Below, piece by piece: positions 43,744-51,792 of a stretch of DNA of 64,000 nt; position 1 is the first letter of the stretch, and the number at the start of each line of letters is the position of its first letter. The stretch is from SZUA-430 sp046153995 (GTDB lineage: Bacteria > Pseudomonadota > Alphaproteobacteria > Micropepsales > Micropepsaceae), in assembly GCA_046153995.1 (NCBI GenBank), contig JBJXEH010000049.1, positions 1-64,000 of the forward strand, given 5' to 3'. The notes beneath the pieces were generated by a model. The model searched no databases, had not been told where the DNA came from, and worked only from the letters and a program-made list of their open reading frames with translations. Both the position numbers and the translations under genes were made by a program.

Positions 43744-44985
43744 ATGGGCGAAGCTTACATCATCGATGCGTGCCGTACGCCGCGCGGCATTGGCAAGATC
43801 GGCAAGGGTGCGCTTGCCGACATTCATCCGCAGCAGTTGGCCGCGACCGTGTTGAAGGCGATTGCGAAACGCAACGACCTGAACACGGCCGAAGTCGACG
43901 ACATCATCTGGGGCACGTCCACCCAGCGCGGCAAACAGGCGATGGACATGGGCCGCATGGCGGCGCTCGATGCCGGGTACGACACGAAGGCGAGCGGCGT
44001 GACGCTCGACCGTTTTTGCGGCTCGGGCATCACGTCGGTGAACTTCGCGGCGGGCTCGATTGCGGCGGGGTATGAGGATCTGATCATCGCGGGCGGGACT
44101 GAGATGATGTCCTACACCGCCAGCCTTCGCGACGCGGCCGGGCCGCCGACGCTGATGGATGGCGGCAACATGCGCCTGCGCGCGCGGCATCCGCAGTCGC
44201 ATCAAGGCGTATGCGCCGATGCGATCGCGACGCTTGAGGGGATTTCGCGCGAGGCGGTGGACGATCTGGCGCTCGTCAGCCAACAACGCGCGGACGCCGC
44301 GATCAAAGGCGGGCATTTCAAGAAGAGTGTCGTGCCCGTTTACAAAGAAGACGGTACGCTTGCGCTTGATCGCGAGGAGTTTCCGCGGCCTCAGACAACG
44401 CGCGAAGGGCTCGCCGCATTGAAGCCCTCGTTCGAGGCGATGGCGGAGTTCGATCTGGACGGCAAGGGCACGTCGTTCGCCGGTCTGATCCGCCAAGTCT
44501 ATCCGGACCTGAAGTTCAATCACGTGCACCACGCGGGCAATTCGTCGGGCGTCGTCGACGGCGCGGCCGCGGTGCTGCTCGCCTCGCCCGGTTACGCAAA
44601 GAAAAAGGGGTTGAAGCCCCGTGCGCGCATCGTCGCGATCGCCAATGTTGGCGACAGCCCTACATTGATGCTGAACGCGCCGGTTCCGGCTGCACGCAAG
44701 GTGCTGGCTAAGGCGGGGCTTTCAATTGACGACATCGACCTTTGGGAAATCAATGAGGCGTTTGCGGTCGTCGCGGAAAAATTCATTCGCGATCTGAAGC
44801 TCGACCGCGAAAGGGTCAATGTGAACGGCGGCGCGATGGCGCTGGGCCACCCGATCGGCGCGACGGGCTCGATTCTGATCGGCACGATGTTAGACGAGTT
44901 GGAGCGCCGTAACCTAAAGCGCGGGCTGGTTACGATGTGCGCCGCCGGCGGTATGGCGCCGGCGGTCATTATCGAACGCGTGTAG
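43744..44985 (+). CDS. Thiolase, acetyl-CoA acetyltransferase family
   Basis: 413 residues. The nucleophile C92 in DRFCGSGITSV, the GHPIGATG motif near residue 375 and the second cysteine in MCAAGGMAPA are all present, with NEAF before them. It either condenses two acetyl-CoA or cleaves a 3-ketoacyl-CoA. A substrate-length choice is not possible from sequence. GGAGGA lies eight bases before the ATG. Unrelated to the flanking trp genes. Confidence 0.94.
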   Translation: MGEAYIIDACRTPRGIGKIGKGALADIHPQQLAATVLKAIAKRNDLNTAEVDDIIWGTSTQRGKQAMDMGRMAALDAGYDTKASGVTLDRFCGSGITSVNFAAGSIAAGYEDLIIAGGTEMMSYTASLRDAAGPPTLMDGGNMRLRARHPQSHQGVCADAIATLEGISREAVDDLALVSQQRADAAIKGGHFKKSVVPVYKEDGTLALDREEFPRPQTTREGLAALKPSFEAMAEFDLDGKGTSFAGLIRQVYPDLKFNHVHHAGNSSGVVDGAAAVLLASPGYAKKKGLKPRARIVAIANVGDSPTLMLNAPVPAARKVLAKAGLSIDDIDLWEINEAFAVVAEKFIRDLKLDRERVNVNGGAMALGHPIGATGSILIGTMLDELERRNLKRGLVTMCAAGGMAPAVIIERV

Positions 44986-44997
44986 CTTCAATCCGAG

Positions 44998-45025
44998 GCG
45001 AGTGGCGATTTGGTTCGCCACTCGC
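44998..45025. terminator. Strong hairpin between convergent genes
   Basis: GCGAGTGGCGA and TCGCCACTCGC form a perfect 11-bp stem with a six-base loop, between the thiolase stop (44985) and the end of the cysteine-repeat gene (45037). No T-run on either side, so termination efficiency is uncertain. Confidence 0.5.
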
Positions 45026-45036
45026 TCGCCACGCCG

Positions 45037-45546
45037 TTAGTTGTAGGGATTGTTCGGATTGTAGGGGTTGTTCGGGTTGTAGGGATTCTGGTTGCCGCCA
45101 TAACCACCTTGGTAGCCGTGCGCGTAGGCGCAGTATTCTTGCGGCACTGTTTGCCCGCCATACCTGTAGCAGGTCTTCGGCGTCGAGTTGAAATACTGGC
45201 CGCGGTTAAAGCAGCACGGCTTGCGTGGGTTGTAGCCGCCGTAGTTGTTGTTCCATTGGCCCTGATGGGGGCCGTTCTGCCAACCAAAGCTTTGCCGCTC
45301 GCAATACTGACTGGCAACGACGCGCCCGCCGTAGCGATAGCAAGTCTTCGGCGTCGAATTCGCGAACCGGCCATTGTTGTAGCAGCAAGGCTTGTAGGCC
45401 ACGCGCTGGAAGAGTGCGTCATAGGCACCTTCGCTGGGGACATAAACCGCAGGGGCGGCGCCCGCGCGGTCGCCTGCTGTCGCCACACCGAACATCGCGA
45501 GTGACGCAAGGACGCAAGCCGAAATAAAAGCAACAAGTTTCGTCAT
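45037..45546 (-). CDS. Secreted cysteine-rich protein with two tandem CC-C-C repeats
   Basis: 169 residues. The signal peptide ends near VATAG. Two 33-residue units follow, residues 52-84 and 109-141, each with the pattern KPCC(Y/F)N-x-G-x(3)NSTPKTCYRYGG and a last YC. Cysteines: 54, 55, 69, 82 and 111, 112, 126, 139, so two disulfides per unit are likely. Between is a Gln/Asn/Gly-rich linker, and the tail is three NPYNPN-type repeats. I recognise no family. I chose the inner ATG at 45546 with GGAG nine bases before it. Confidence 0.75.
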   Translation of the reverse strand: MTKLVAFISACVLASLAMFGVATAGDRAGAAPAVYVPSEGAYDALFQRVAYKPCCYNNGRFANSTPKTCYRYGGRVVASQYCERQSFGWQNGPHQGQWNNNYGGYNPRKPCCFNRGQYFNSTPKTCYRYGGQTVPQEYCAYAHGYQGGYGGNQNPYNPNNPYNPNNPYN

Positions 45547-45658
45547 AGCACTAAGCTCCATAAGACGAATGCTGAGTTAGTCTAAGCCGCATGAACGGCG
45601 GCTGAATGCATAAACGCACGGGATACAACGCTGCCGGACCCGGCCAGGTTCCAAGAAA

Positions 45659-45689
45659 ACGCCGGCCGCACGAACTCGTGCGCCGGCGT
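45659..45689 (-). terminator. Rho-independent terminator for the aldehyde dehydrogenase
   Basis: ACGCCGGC-C-GCACGA pairs with TCGTGCGCCGGCGT, 14 base pairs with one bulged base. Read on the reverse strand it is followed by TTTTCTTGG. It is 18 bases beyond the dehydrogenase stop. Confidence 0.82.
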
Positions 45690-45706
45690 CCTCATGCGTA
45701 GAATGG

Positions 45707-47137
45707 CTAAGCCGCTTGGTAGCCCAGGACGGCTTTGACTTCGAGGAACTCCTTGAAGCCGTGTTCGCCCCATTCCCGGCCCGTTCCGGACTGCTTGTAG
45801 CCGCCGAACGGTGCGTTGAAGTCGGCGCCGGCGCCGTTGAGGTGCACGTTGCCGGTACGCAGGCGCGACGCCACTTTGCGGGCGTGTTCGATCGAGCCGG
45901 ATTGAACGTAGCCCGACAAGCCGTAAGGCGTGTCGTTCGCCATGCTGATCGCCTGCTCTTCCGTGTCGTAAGGTAGGATTGAAAGCACCGGCCCGAAGAT
46001 TTCTTCGCGCGCGATGGTCATGTCGTTCGTTACGTTTGCGAATACCGTGGGGCGCACGTAGTAGCCGCGGTTCAAGCCTTCCGGCCGGCCGAGGCCGCCC
46101 GCGACAAGCGTCGCGCCTTCGTCGATGCCTTTCTTGATCAAGCCTTGGATCTTGTTGAACTGCGCCTCGCTGACGACAGGCCCCATGTTCATGCCTTCGG
46201 CGAACGGATCGGCGACCTTAACCGATTCCGCCGTCGCCTTGGCGATTGCGATTGCTTGATCCTGCTTGCCGCGCGGTACGAACATGCGCGTCGGTGCGTT
46301 GCAGCTTTGGCCGGAGTTCATGAAGCAGCTGACAACGCCGCCGGAAACCGCCTTCTGCAGGTCCGCATCTTCGAGCACGATGTTCGCCGACTTACCGCCG
46401 AGCTCTTGCGTCACGCGCTTGACCGTATCGGCCGCGCCTTTGGCGACTGCGATGCCCGCGCGCGTCGAGCCCGTGAACGACATCATGTCGATGCCCGGAT
46501 GCGACGACATCGCTTCGCCCACGCCAAGACCGTCGCCGTTCACGACGTTGAACACGCCCGCAGGGACTCCCGCTTCATGGAACACGTCGGCGACCAGCAT
46601 CGCGTTCAGCGGCGCAATCTCGGACGGCTTCAGCACCATCGTGCAGCCCGCGGCGAGCGCCGGGGCGGCCTTGCACATGATCTGGTTCACCGGCCAGTTC
46701 CACGGCGTGATCATGCCGACGACGCCGACAGGTTCGTGGACGATGCCAGTCGTGCCTTGCACTTTCTGGAATTCGAAGTCCTTCAGGATCTTCATCGTCT
46801 GTGTGATGTGCGCGACGCCAGTTGCGGCTTGGGCTGCTTTCGACAACCACTTCGGCGCGCCCATTTCGAGCGAGATCGTCTCGACGAACTCGCCGTAGCG
46901 GCGCTGATAGACATCCAGAATCTTTTGGAGCAACGCGAGGCGCTCTTCCTTCGTTGTCTGCGAGAACGTCTCGAACGCGCGGCGGGCGGCGGCGACGGCC
47001 TTGTCGACATCGGCCTTCGAGCCCAGGCTGATCTGTCCGATCGGTTCTTCCGTTGCGGGGTTGATGACATCGAGCGTCTTCGGCGTGGCGGGGTCGACCC
47101 ACTTGCCGTCGATGTAGAACTGGAGGCGTTTCTGCAT
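45707..47137 (-). CDS. Aldehyde dehydrogenase family protein
   Basis: 476 residues, NAD(P)-dependent aldehyde oxidation. The Rossmann segment ITPWNWPVNQIMCKAAPALAAG, the general base E in QELGGKSANIVLEDAD, and the nucleophile C in MNSGQSCNAPTR are complete. The long C-terminus FGGYKQSGTGREWGEHGF is typical. The best match by pattern is a broad-range aldehyde dehydrogenase. AAGGAG precedes the ATG at 47137. It is divergent to trpG. Confidence 0.95.
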   Translation of the reverse strand: MQKRLQFYIDGKWVDPATPKTLDVINPATEEPIGQISLGSKADVDKAVAAARRAFETFSQTTKEERLALLQKILDVYQRRYGEFVETISLEMGAPKWLSKAAQAATGVAHITQTMKILKDFEFQKVQGTTGIVHEPVGVVGMITPWNWPVNQIMCKAAPALAAGCTMVLKPSEIAPLNAMLVADVFHEAGVPAGVFNVVNGDGLGVGEAMSSHPGIDMMSFTGSTRAGIAVAKGAADTVKRVTQELGGKSANIVLEDADLQKAVSGGVVSCFMNSGQSCNAPTRMFVPRGKQDQAIAIAKATAESVKVADPFAEGMNMGPVVSEAQFNKIQGLIKKGIDEGATLVAGGLGRPEGLNRGYYVRPTVFANVTNDMTIAREEIFGPVLSILPYDTEEQAISMANDTPYGLSGYVQSGSIEHARKVASRLRTGNVHLNGAGADFNAPFGGYKQSGTGREWGEHGFKEFLEVKAVLGYQAA

Positions 47138-47316
47138 GGGGGATGCTCCTTCGTGGTGTGCGTGGAACTTGGTGAATACGGATGGGCACCATATAGGCCG
47201 TTGCGTCCGGCAAAGCGAGCGGGGGCGGCTCAATTTTGCGCCGGAAAGCCGCCTTACTATCCCCCAGCGGTTGTGATTATCTGCCCGCTTGAGTCACCAA
47301 CTGGCGCCGCCGTCAT

Positions 47317-47892
47317 ATGATCCTGCTGATCGACAACTACGACAGCTTTACGTGGAACCTGGTCCACTACCTGGGCCAGCTTGGCGCCACGGTTGAGGTC
47401 GTGCGCAACGATCAACTGACGGTCGATGAGGCGATGGCGAAACGGCCCAAAGCTATCGTGTTGTCGCCAGGTCCGTGCGACCCGGACAAGGCCGGCATCT
47501 GCCTGTCGCTGATCGAACGTGCGCGGGAGACGACGCCGATCCTGGGCGTCTGTTTGGGACATCAGGCGATCGGGCAGATTTACGGCGGCAAGGTCGTGCG
47601 GGCGCCCTCTCCGATGCACGGCAAGGTCAGTGGGATACGGCATACGGGGGTGGGCGTGTTCAAGGCCCTCCCTTCCCCTTTCAAGGCGACGCGGTATCAC
47701 TCGCTGACTGTGGATCGGGCGAGCCTGCCGAACACGCTGACCATCACGGCCGAGACCGACGACGGCGTCATTATGGGCGTGCAGCATCGCGAACACCCCG
47801 TTCACGGCGTTCAGTTCCATCCGGAAAGCATCGCGACCGAGCACGGACACGCGCTCTTGCGCAACTTCCTCGATCTGGCGAAGGCTGCATGA
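47317..47892 (+). CDS. trpG: Anthranilate synthase component II (glutamine amidotransferase)
   Basis: 191 residues. IDNYDSFTWNLVHYLGQLGA at the start, the class I glutaminase nucleophile in GVCLGHQAIGQ, and the HPES motif with His and Glu (VQFHPESIATEHG) are complete. It supplies ammonia from glutamine to TrpE. First gene of trpG-trpDC-moaC-moeA. Its stop overlaps the trpDC start as ATGA. No attenuator was seen in the 179-base upstream gap. Confidence 0.97.
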   Translation: MILLIDNYDSFTWNLVHYLGQLGATVEVVRNDQLTVDEAMAKRPKAIVLSPGPCDPDKAGICLSLIERARETTPILGVCLGHQAIGQIYGGKVVRAPSPMHGKVSGIRHTGVGVFKALPSPFKATRYHSLTVDRASLPNTLTITAETDDGVIMGVQHREHPVHGVQFHPESIATEHGHALLRNFLDLAKAA

Positions 47893-49706
47893 GCGCGGAC
47901 CGTTTCAAGGCGCTGGTCGGCAAGGTTTCGTCCGGAAGCGTGCTGACCCACGCCGAGGCCGCCGACGCATTCGATGCAATCATGGACGGCAAGGTCGGCG
48001 AGGTTCAGGTCGCAGCATTCCTGACGGCGCTGCACATGCGGGGCGAGACGGTTGAGGAGATCGCGGCGGCGGCGGATGCCTTGCGCGCGCGGGCTTTGAC
48101 GGTCGACGCGCCGGCCGATGCGATCGACACCTGCGGGACCGGCGGCGACGGTTTGGGCACGCTCAACATCTCGACGGCGGCAGCGATTGTGACGGCTGCG
48201 TGCGGCGTTAAGATCGCCAAGCACGGCAACCGCGCGCAGTCGTCGAAGAGCGGTACGGCCGACGTGCTCGCGGCGCTGGGTGTAAAGATTGAGCTTACGC
48301 CGCAGCAAGTGTCGCGCTGCATCAACGAAGCGGGTTTGGGCTTTCTGTTTGCGCAGACGCATCACAGCGCGATGCGCCATGTGAGCTCGATCCGTCAGCA
48401 ACTCGGTTTCCGGACGATCTTCAACCTGCTGGGTCCGCTGTGCAATCCCGCGCGTGTGAAGCGGCAGTTGCTCGGCGTGTTTGCCGAGCAGTGGATCGAA
48501 CCGCTGGCACGCGTGCTGAACACGCTGGGTACGGAGCGCGCCTGGCTCGTGCACGGTAGTGACGGGCTCGACGAGTTGACGGTGACGGGACCCAGCCATG
48601 TGGTCGAGCTTGATCGCGGTCAGATACGGCGGTTGACGATAATGCCCGGCGATGTGGGCTTGGCGACGCACCGGCTCGACGCGTTGTTCGGTGGTGATGC
48701 CACTACGAATGCAGGGGCGATCCGGCGTTTGCTGGACGGTGAAGCGGGCGCCTATCGGGATATCGTTTGCCTCAATGCAGGCGCGGCAATGGTCGTGGCC
48801 GAGAAGGTGGCGACGTTGAAAGATGGCGTTGCACTGGCGCAGCGCGCGATCGACGACGGACTTGCTCGGGCGACGCTGGCAAAGCTTGTGGCCGCGTCGA
48901 ACGCGGAAAGCGCGGGCGTGCTCGACAAGATCGCCGCTTACAAGCGGGGGGAGATCGCAACCGCGATGGCGGCGGTCCCATTGGCCGAGATGGAGGCGCG
49001 GGCGAAGCGTGCGCCGGCGGTGCGCCCGTTCGCAGATGCTTTGCGCGTGGCGGCTGAGTGCGGCAGGTTCGCGTTGATCGCGGAGATCAAGAAGGCGAGT
49101 CCTTCGAAGGGGATTATCCGACTAAACTTCGATCCGCCCGCGTTGGCCCGCGCGTATGAAGGCGGCGGTGCGGCTTGTCTTTCTGTGCTCACGGACGGGC
49201 CCTCGTTTCAGGGAGCAAACGAGTTTCTGACGCAGGCGCGCGGCGCGACGGGGCTCCCTGCCCTTCGCAAGGATTTTCTGTTCGACCCCTATCAGGTGGT
49301 CGAGGCGCGGGCGTTGGGGGCCGATTGTGTCCTGATCATCATGGCTGCGGTCACCGACCAAGAGGCGCAGCTGCTGAACGCCACAGCCCTGCAGTGGGGC
49401 ATGGACGTGCTGGTCGAGGTTCACGACGGGCCGGAGCTTGAGCGGGCGTTGAAGTTGGGTCCCAAGCTGATAGGCATCAACAATCGCAATCTGAAGACGT
49501 TCGAGACTTCGCTTGGTGTCACTGAGGAACTAGCGCCGCTGGTTCCGAAATCGGCGATGGTCGTGTCGGAAAGCGGGATCAATTCGCATGACGATTTGGT
49601 GCGGCTGTCGAAAGCGGGGGTGCGTGTGTTCTTGGTCGGCGAGAGTTTGATGCGCCAGCACGACGTGAGCGCGGCCACGCGCGCGCTGCTCAAGGGTGCG
49701 GCATGA
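47889..49706 (+). CDS. trpDC: Fused anthranilate phosphoribosyltransferase / indole-3-glycerol-phosphate synthase
   Basis: 605 residues in one frame. Residues 1-343 are TrpD: CGTGGDGLGTLNISTAAAIV (near 80-99), KHGNRAQSSKSGTADVL and HVSSIRQQLGFRTIFNLLGPLCNPA. From about 344 the sequence is TrpC: VLDKIAAYKRGEIATA, EIKKASPSKG (catalytic lysine), LRKDFLFDPYQV, INNRNLKTF and VVSESGI. The join SNAESAGVLDKI has no stop, though the in-frame GTG at 48918 sits exactly where trpC would start. Normally these are separate genes. The two halves catalyse nonconsecutive steps, with TrpF (elsewhere) between. Confidence 0.93.
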   Translation: MSADRFKALVGKVSSGSVLTHAEAADAFDAIMDGKVGEVQVAAFLTALHMRGETVEEIAAAADALRARALTVDAPADAIDTCGTGGDGLGTLNISTAAAIVTAACGVKIAKHGNRAQSSKSGTADVLAALGVKIELTPQQVSRCINEAGLGFLFAQTHHSAMRHVSSIRQQLGFRTIFNLLGPLCNPARVKRQLLGVFAEQWIEPLARVLNTLGTERAWLVHGSDGLDELTVTGPSHVVELDRGQIRRLTIMPGDVGLATHRLDALFGGDATTNAGAIRRLLDGEAGAYRDIVCLNAGAAMVVAEKVATLKDGVALAQRAIDDGLARATLAKLVAASNAESAGVLDKIAAYKRGEIATAMAAVPLAEMEARAKRAPAVRPFADALRVAAECGRFALIAEIKKASPSKGIIRLNFDPPALARAYEGGGAACLSVLTDGPSFQGANEFLTQARGATGLPALRKDFLFDPYQVVEARALGADCVLIIMAAVTDQEAQLLNATALQWGMDVLVEVHDGPELERALKLGPKLIGINNRNLKTFETSLGVTEELAPLVPKSAMVVSESGINSHDDLVRLSKAGVRVFLVGESLMRQHDVSAATRALLKGAA

Positions 49707-50503
49707 GCAAACTCACGCATCTCGACGAACACGGTAAGGCGAAGATGGTCGACGTGTCGGGCAAGGATACGACCACCCGCACCGCGATGGCCGAGGCGAT
49801 CGTGCGCATGAAACCGGAGACGCTGGCGCTGGTGCTCGACGGCACGGCGCCGAAGGGCGATGTGCTTGCGGTTGCGCGCATCGCCGGGATCATGGCCGCG
49901 AAGAAGACATCCGAGATCATTCCGCTTTGCCACCCGCTGCCGATCTCCGGCGTGACGGTTGCTTGCGAGCCGGATGAGGATGGTTCGCTCATCCGCGTGC
50001 TGGCGAGCGTCAAGGTTTCGGGGCAGACCGGCGTCGAGATGGAGGCGATGACGGCGGCGACGGTTGCGGCCCTCACCATCTACGACATGCTCAAAGCGGC
50101 CGAGCGCGGCATCGTGATTGAGGCCGTGCGGTTGATGTCGAAGGACGGCGGCAAATCGGGCACCTATCGCGCGGAGCCTGAGAAGGGTCAGGCGCGCGGG
50201 CGTTTGGTACGAAGGGCTTCGACGGCGGCGGCGGCGCGGTTGGTCCGGCATCGATCGAAGCCGGTCGAGGCCGAGGGACCGCCGCGCAAATCCGTGTCGG
50301 ATCATGCGGCGCGCCGCGATGCTTTGCGGCGGTTCATGGTGGCGCGCGGGCTGACCGCGCATGCGTGGGCGAAGGATTCGGGCGTGGCGGTTGGCGTGAT
50401 CTTCAGCTTCCTGCATGGGCGAACGCCCACGCTCACGAAGGCCGAGGAAGAGAAGCTCTCCACCGCTGCGGGCGTCGCGCCTGAAGACCTTTATCGCGGC
50501 TGA
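49703..50503 (+). CDS. moaC: MoaC with C-terminal helix-turn-helix extension
   Basis: 266 residues; typical MoaC is about 160. Residues 1-157 are cyclic pyranopterin monophosphate synthase: MVDVSGKDTTTRTA, PLCHPLPISGV, GVEMEAMTAAT, IYDMLKA and MSKDGGKSG. A basic linker of about 40 residues is followed by a region at 203-263 resembling a Cro/CI-type HTH, LRRFMVARGLTAHAWAKDSG and VGVIFSFLHGRTPTLTKAE, ending EDLYRG. The join has no stop and no obvious new start. It overlaps trpDC by four bases and moeA follows two bases later. The HTH function is inferred. Confidence 0.9.
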   Translation: MSKLTHLDEHGKAKMVDVSGKDTTTRTAMAEAIVRMKPETLALVLDGTAPKGDVLAVARIAGIMAAKKTSEIIPLCHPLPISGVTVACEPDEDGSLIRVLASVKVSGQTGVEMEAMTAATVAALTIYDMLKAAERGIVIEAVRLMSKDGGKSGTYRAEPEKGQARGRLVRRASTAAAARLVRHRSKPVEAEGPPRKSVSDHAARRDALRRFMVARGLTAHAWAKDSGVAVGVIFSFLHGRTPTLTKAEEEKLSTAAGVAPEDLYRG

Positions 50504-50505
50504 GC

Positions 50506-51699
50506 ATGCTCACGGTCGCCGAGGCGCAAGCGAAGGTTCTCGAAGGTCTCAAGCGCTTGGGGTCTGAGCAGGTGTCGGTCGGCGCTGCTGCGGGCCGCGT
50601 GCTCGCCGCTGACGTCGCTGCGAACCGGACTCAGCCGCCGTTCGACGTTAGCGCGATGGACGGGTACGCAGTGCGGGCGCAAGACGTCGCCGTGCTTCCC
50701 GTGACGCTGAAGGTTGCTGGTTCGGTCGCGGCAGGCGCGATGTTCGAGCGCGCCGTCGCCAAGGGCGAAGCCGTGCGCATCTTCACAGGCGCACCGGTGC
50801 CCAAGGGCGCGAACACGGTTGTCATTCAGGAAAACACGAAAGCTGAAGGCGACAGTGTGCATGTCGTCGACGGTGCGGCGCCTGCGGGGCGGCATATCCG
50901 GCGGGCGGGGCTCGACTTCAAGAAGGGCGACAAGCTTCTGAAAGCCGGGCAGCAACTGACGGCGCGCGACGTGTCGCTGGCCGCGGCGATGAACCATGCG
51001 GCGCTTCCTTGCGTGCGGCAGCCGCGCATTGCGATCCTCGCAACAGGCGACGAGTTGGTGCCGCCTGGCGGCGATCCAGGGCCTGCGCAGATCGTGGCGT
51101 CCACGTCGGCCGGACTTGGCGCGAACGCGTTGGCGTGGGGGGCGACGATCCGCGACCTCGGCATTGCGCGCGACAGGATCGACGACATTCGTTTCAAGGC
51201 TGCTGCAAGCGACGGTGCCGATCTGTTCGTGACACTGGGCGGCGCGTCTGTCGGCGATCATGATCTCGTGCAGAAGGCGCTGGTGCCGGAGCTCAAAGTT
51301 TCGTTCTGGAAGATCGCCATGCGCCCGGGCAAGCCGCTCATCTTCGGCAAGTACCGATCCATCCCGTTTTTAGGGCTCCCTGGCAATCCGGTGTCGGCAT
51401 TCGTTTGCGCGCAGTTGTTCCTCAAGCCAATGATCGCGAAGTTGCTGGGAAGGGACGCCGTGCCGGCGGGGTTGACCGCGCGTCTCGCCGGGACACTCGC
51501 CGCAAACGACCAACGCCAAGACTACGCGCGCTGCGGCCTGCGGACCGAGCGCGACGGAACGTTGGTGGCGGAGCCGTTCCCGGTGCAGGACTCGAGCATG
51601 TTGCGTTTGTTGGCACATGCGGATGGGCTCATCGTCAGGCCGCCGGGGGACCCTGCCCGGGCCGAAGGCGACACGGTGGCGGTCTTGCGCCTGGATTAG
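50506..51699 (+). CDS. moeA: Molybdopterin molybdenumtransferase
   Basis: 397 residues. Inserts molybdate into adenylated molybdopterin. PPFDVSAMDGYAVRAQD, IFTGAPVPKGANTVVIQEN, ATGDELVPPGG, LGGASVGDHD, MRPGKPLIFG and GLPGNPVSAFV are all present in order. Two bases after the moaC stop, so the cofactor genes are one unit attached to trp genes. Confidence 0.97.
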   Translation: MLTVAEAQAKVLEGLKRLGSEQVSVGAAAGRVLAADVAANRTQPPFDVSAMDGYAVRAQDVAVLPVTLKVAGSVAAGAMFERAVAKGEAVRIFTGAPVPKGANTVVIQENTKAEGDSVHVVDGAAPAGRHIRRAGLDFKKGDKLLKAGQQLTARDVSLAAAMNHAALPCVRQPRIAILATGDELVPPGGDPGPAQIVASTSAGLGANALAWGATIRDLGIARDRIDDIRFKAAASDGADLFVTLGGASVGDHDLVQKALVPELKVSFWKIAMRPGKPLIFGKYRSIPFLGLPGNPVSAFVCAQLFLKPMIAKLLGRDAVPAGLTARLAGTLAANDQRQDYARCGLRTERDGTLVAEPFPVQDSSMLRLLAHADGLIVRPPGDPARAEGDTVAVLRLD

Positions 51700-51730
51700 C
51701 GCCATAAATTTCCCTGTTGACGGACCCTGG

Positions 51731-51745
51731 GAACAACACTAGAAC
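51731..51745 (-). promoter_or_regulatory. SOS box, reverse orientation
   Basis: GAAC-AACACTA-GAAC, the reverse complement of the alphaproteobacterial LexA box GTTC-N7-GTTC. It is 11 bases from the forward copy and about 50 bases before the lexA start. Confidence 0.7.
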
Positions 51746-51756
51746 AAACGGTGATT

Positions 51757-51771
51757 GTTCCGACTCTGTTC
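51757..51771 (+). promoter_or_regulatory. SOS box upstream of lexA
   Basis: GTTC-CGACTCT-GTTC, an exact match to the alphaproteobacterial LexA consensus of two GTTC direct repeats separated by seven bases. It ends 21 bases before the lexA ATG, so lexA should autoregulate. Confidence 0.9.
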
Positions 51772-51792
51772 CTACATATAGGGCCCCACCCC

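Noticed and set aside
47138..47316. trp leader peptide or attenuator before trpG
   Set aside because: No short frame with tandem Trp codons and no terminator/antiterminator pair could be found.
48880..48930. Possibility that the TrpD-TrpC join is a frameshift artefact
   Set aside because: The frame runs through without change of phase or loss of homology on either side; an artefact would need the exact loss of a stop. Kept as a fusion but flagged for resequencing.
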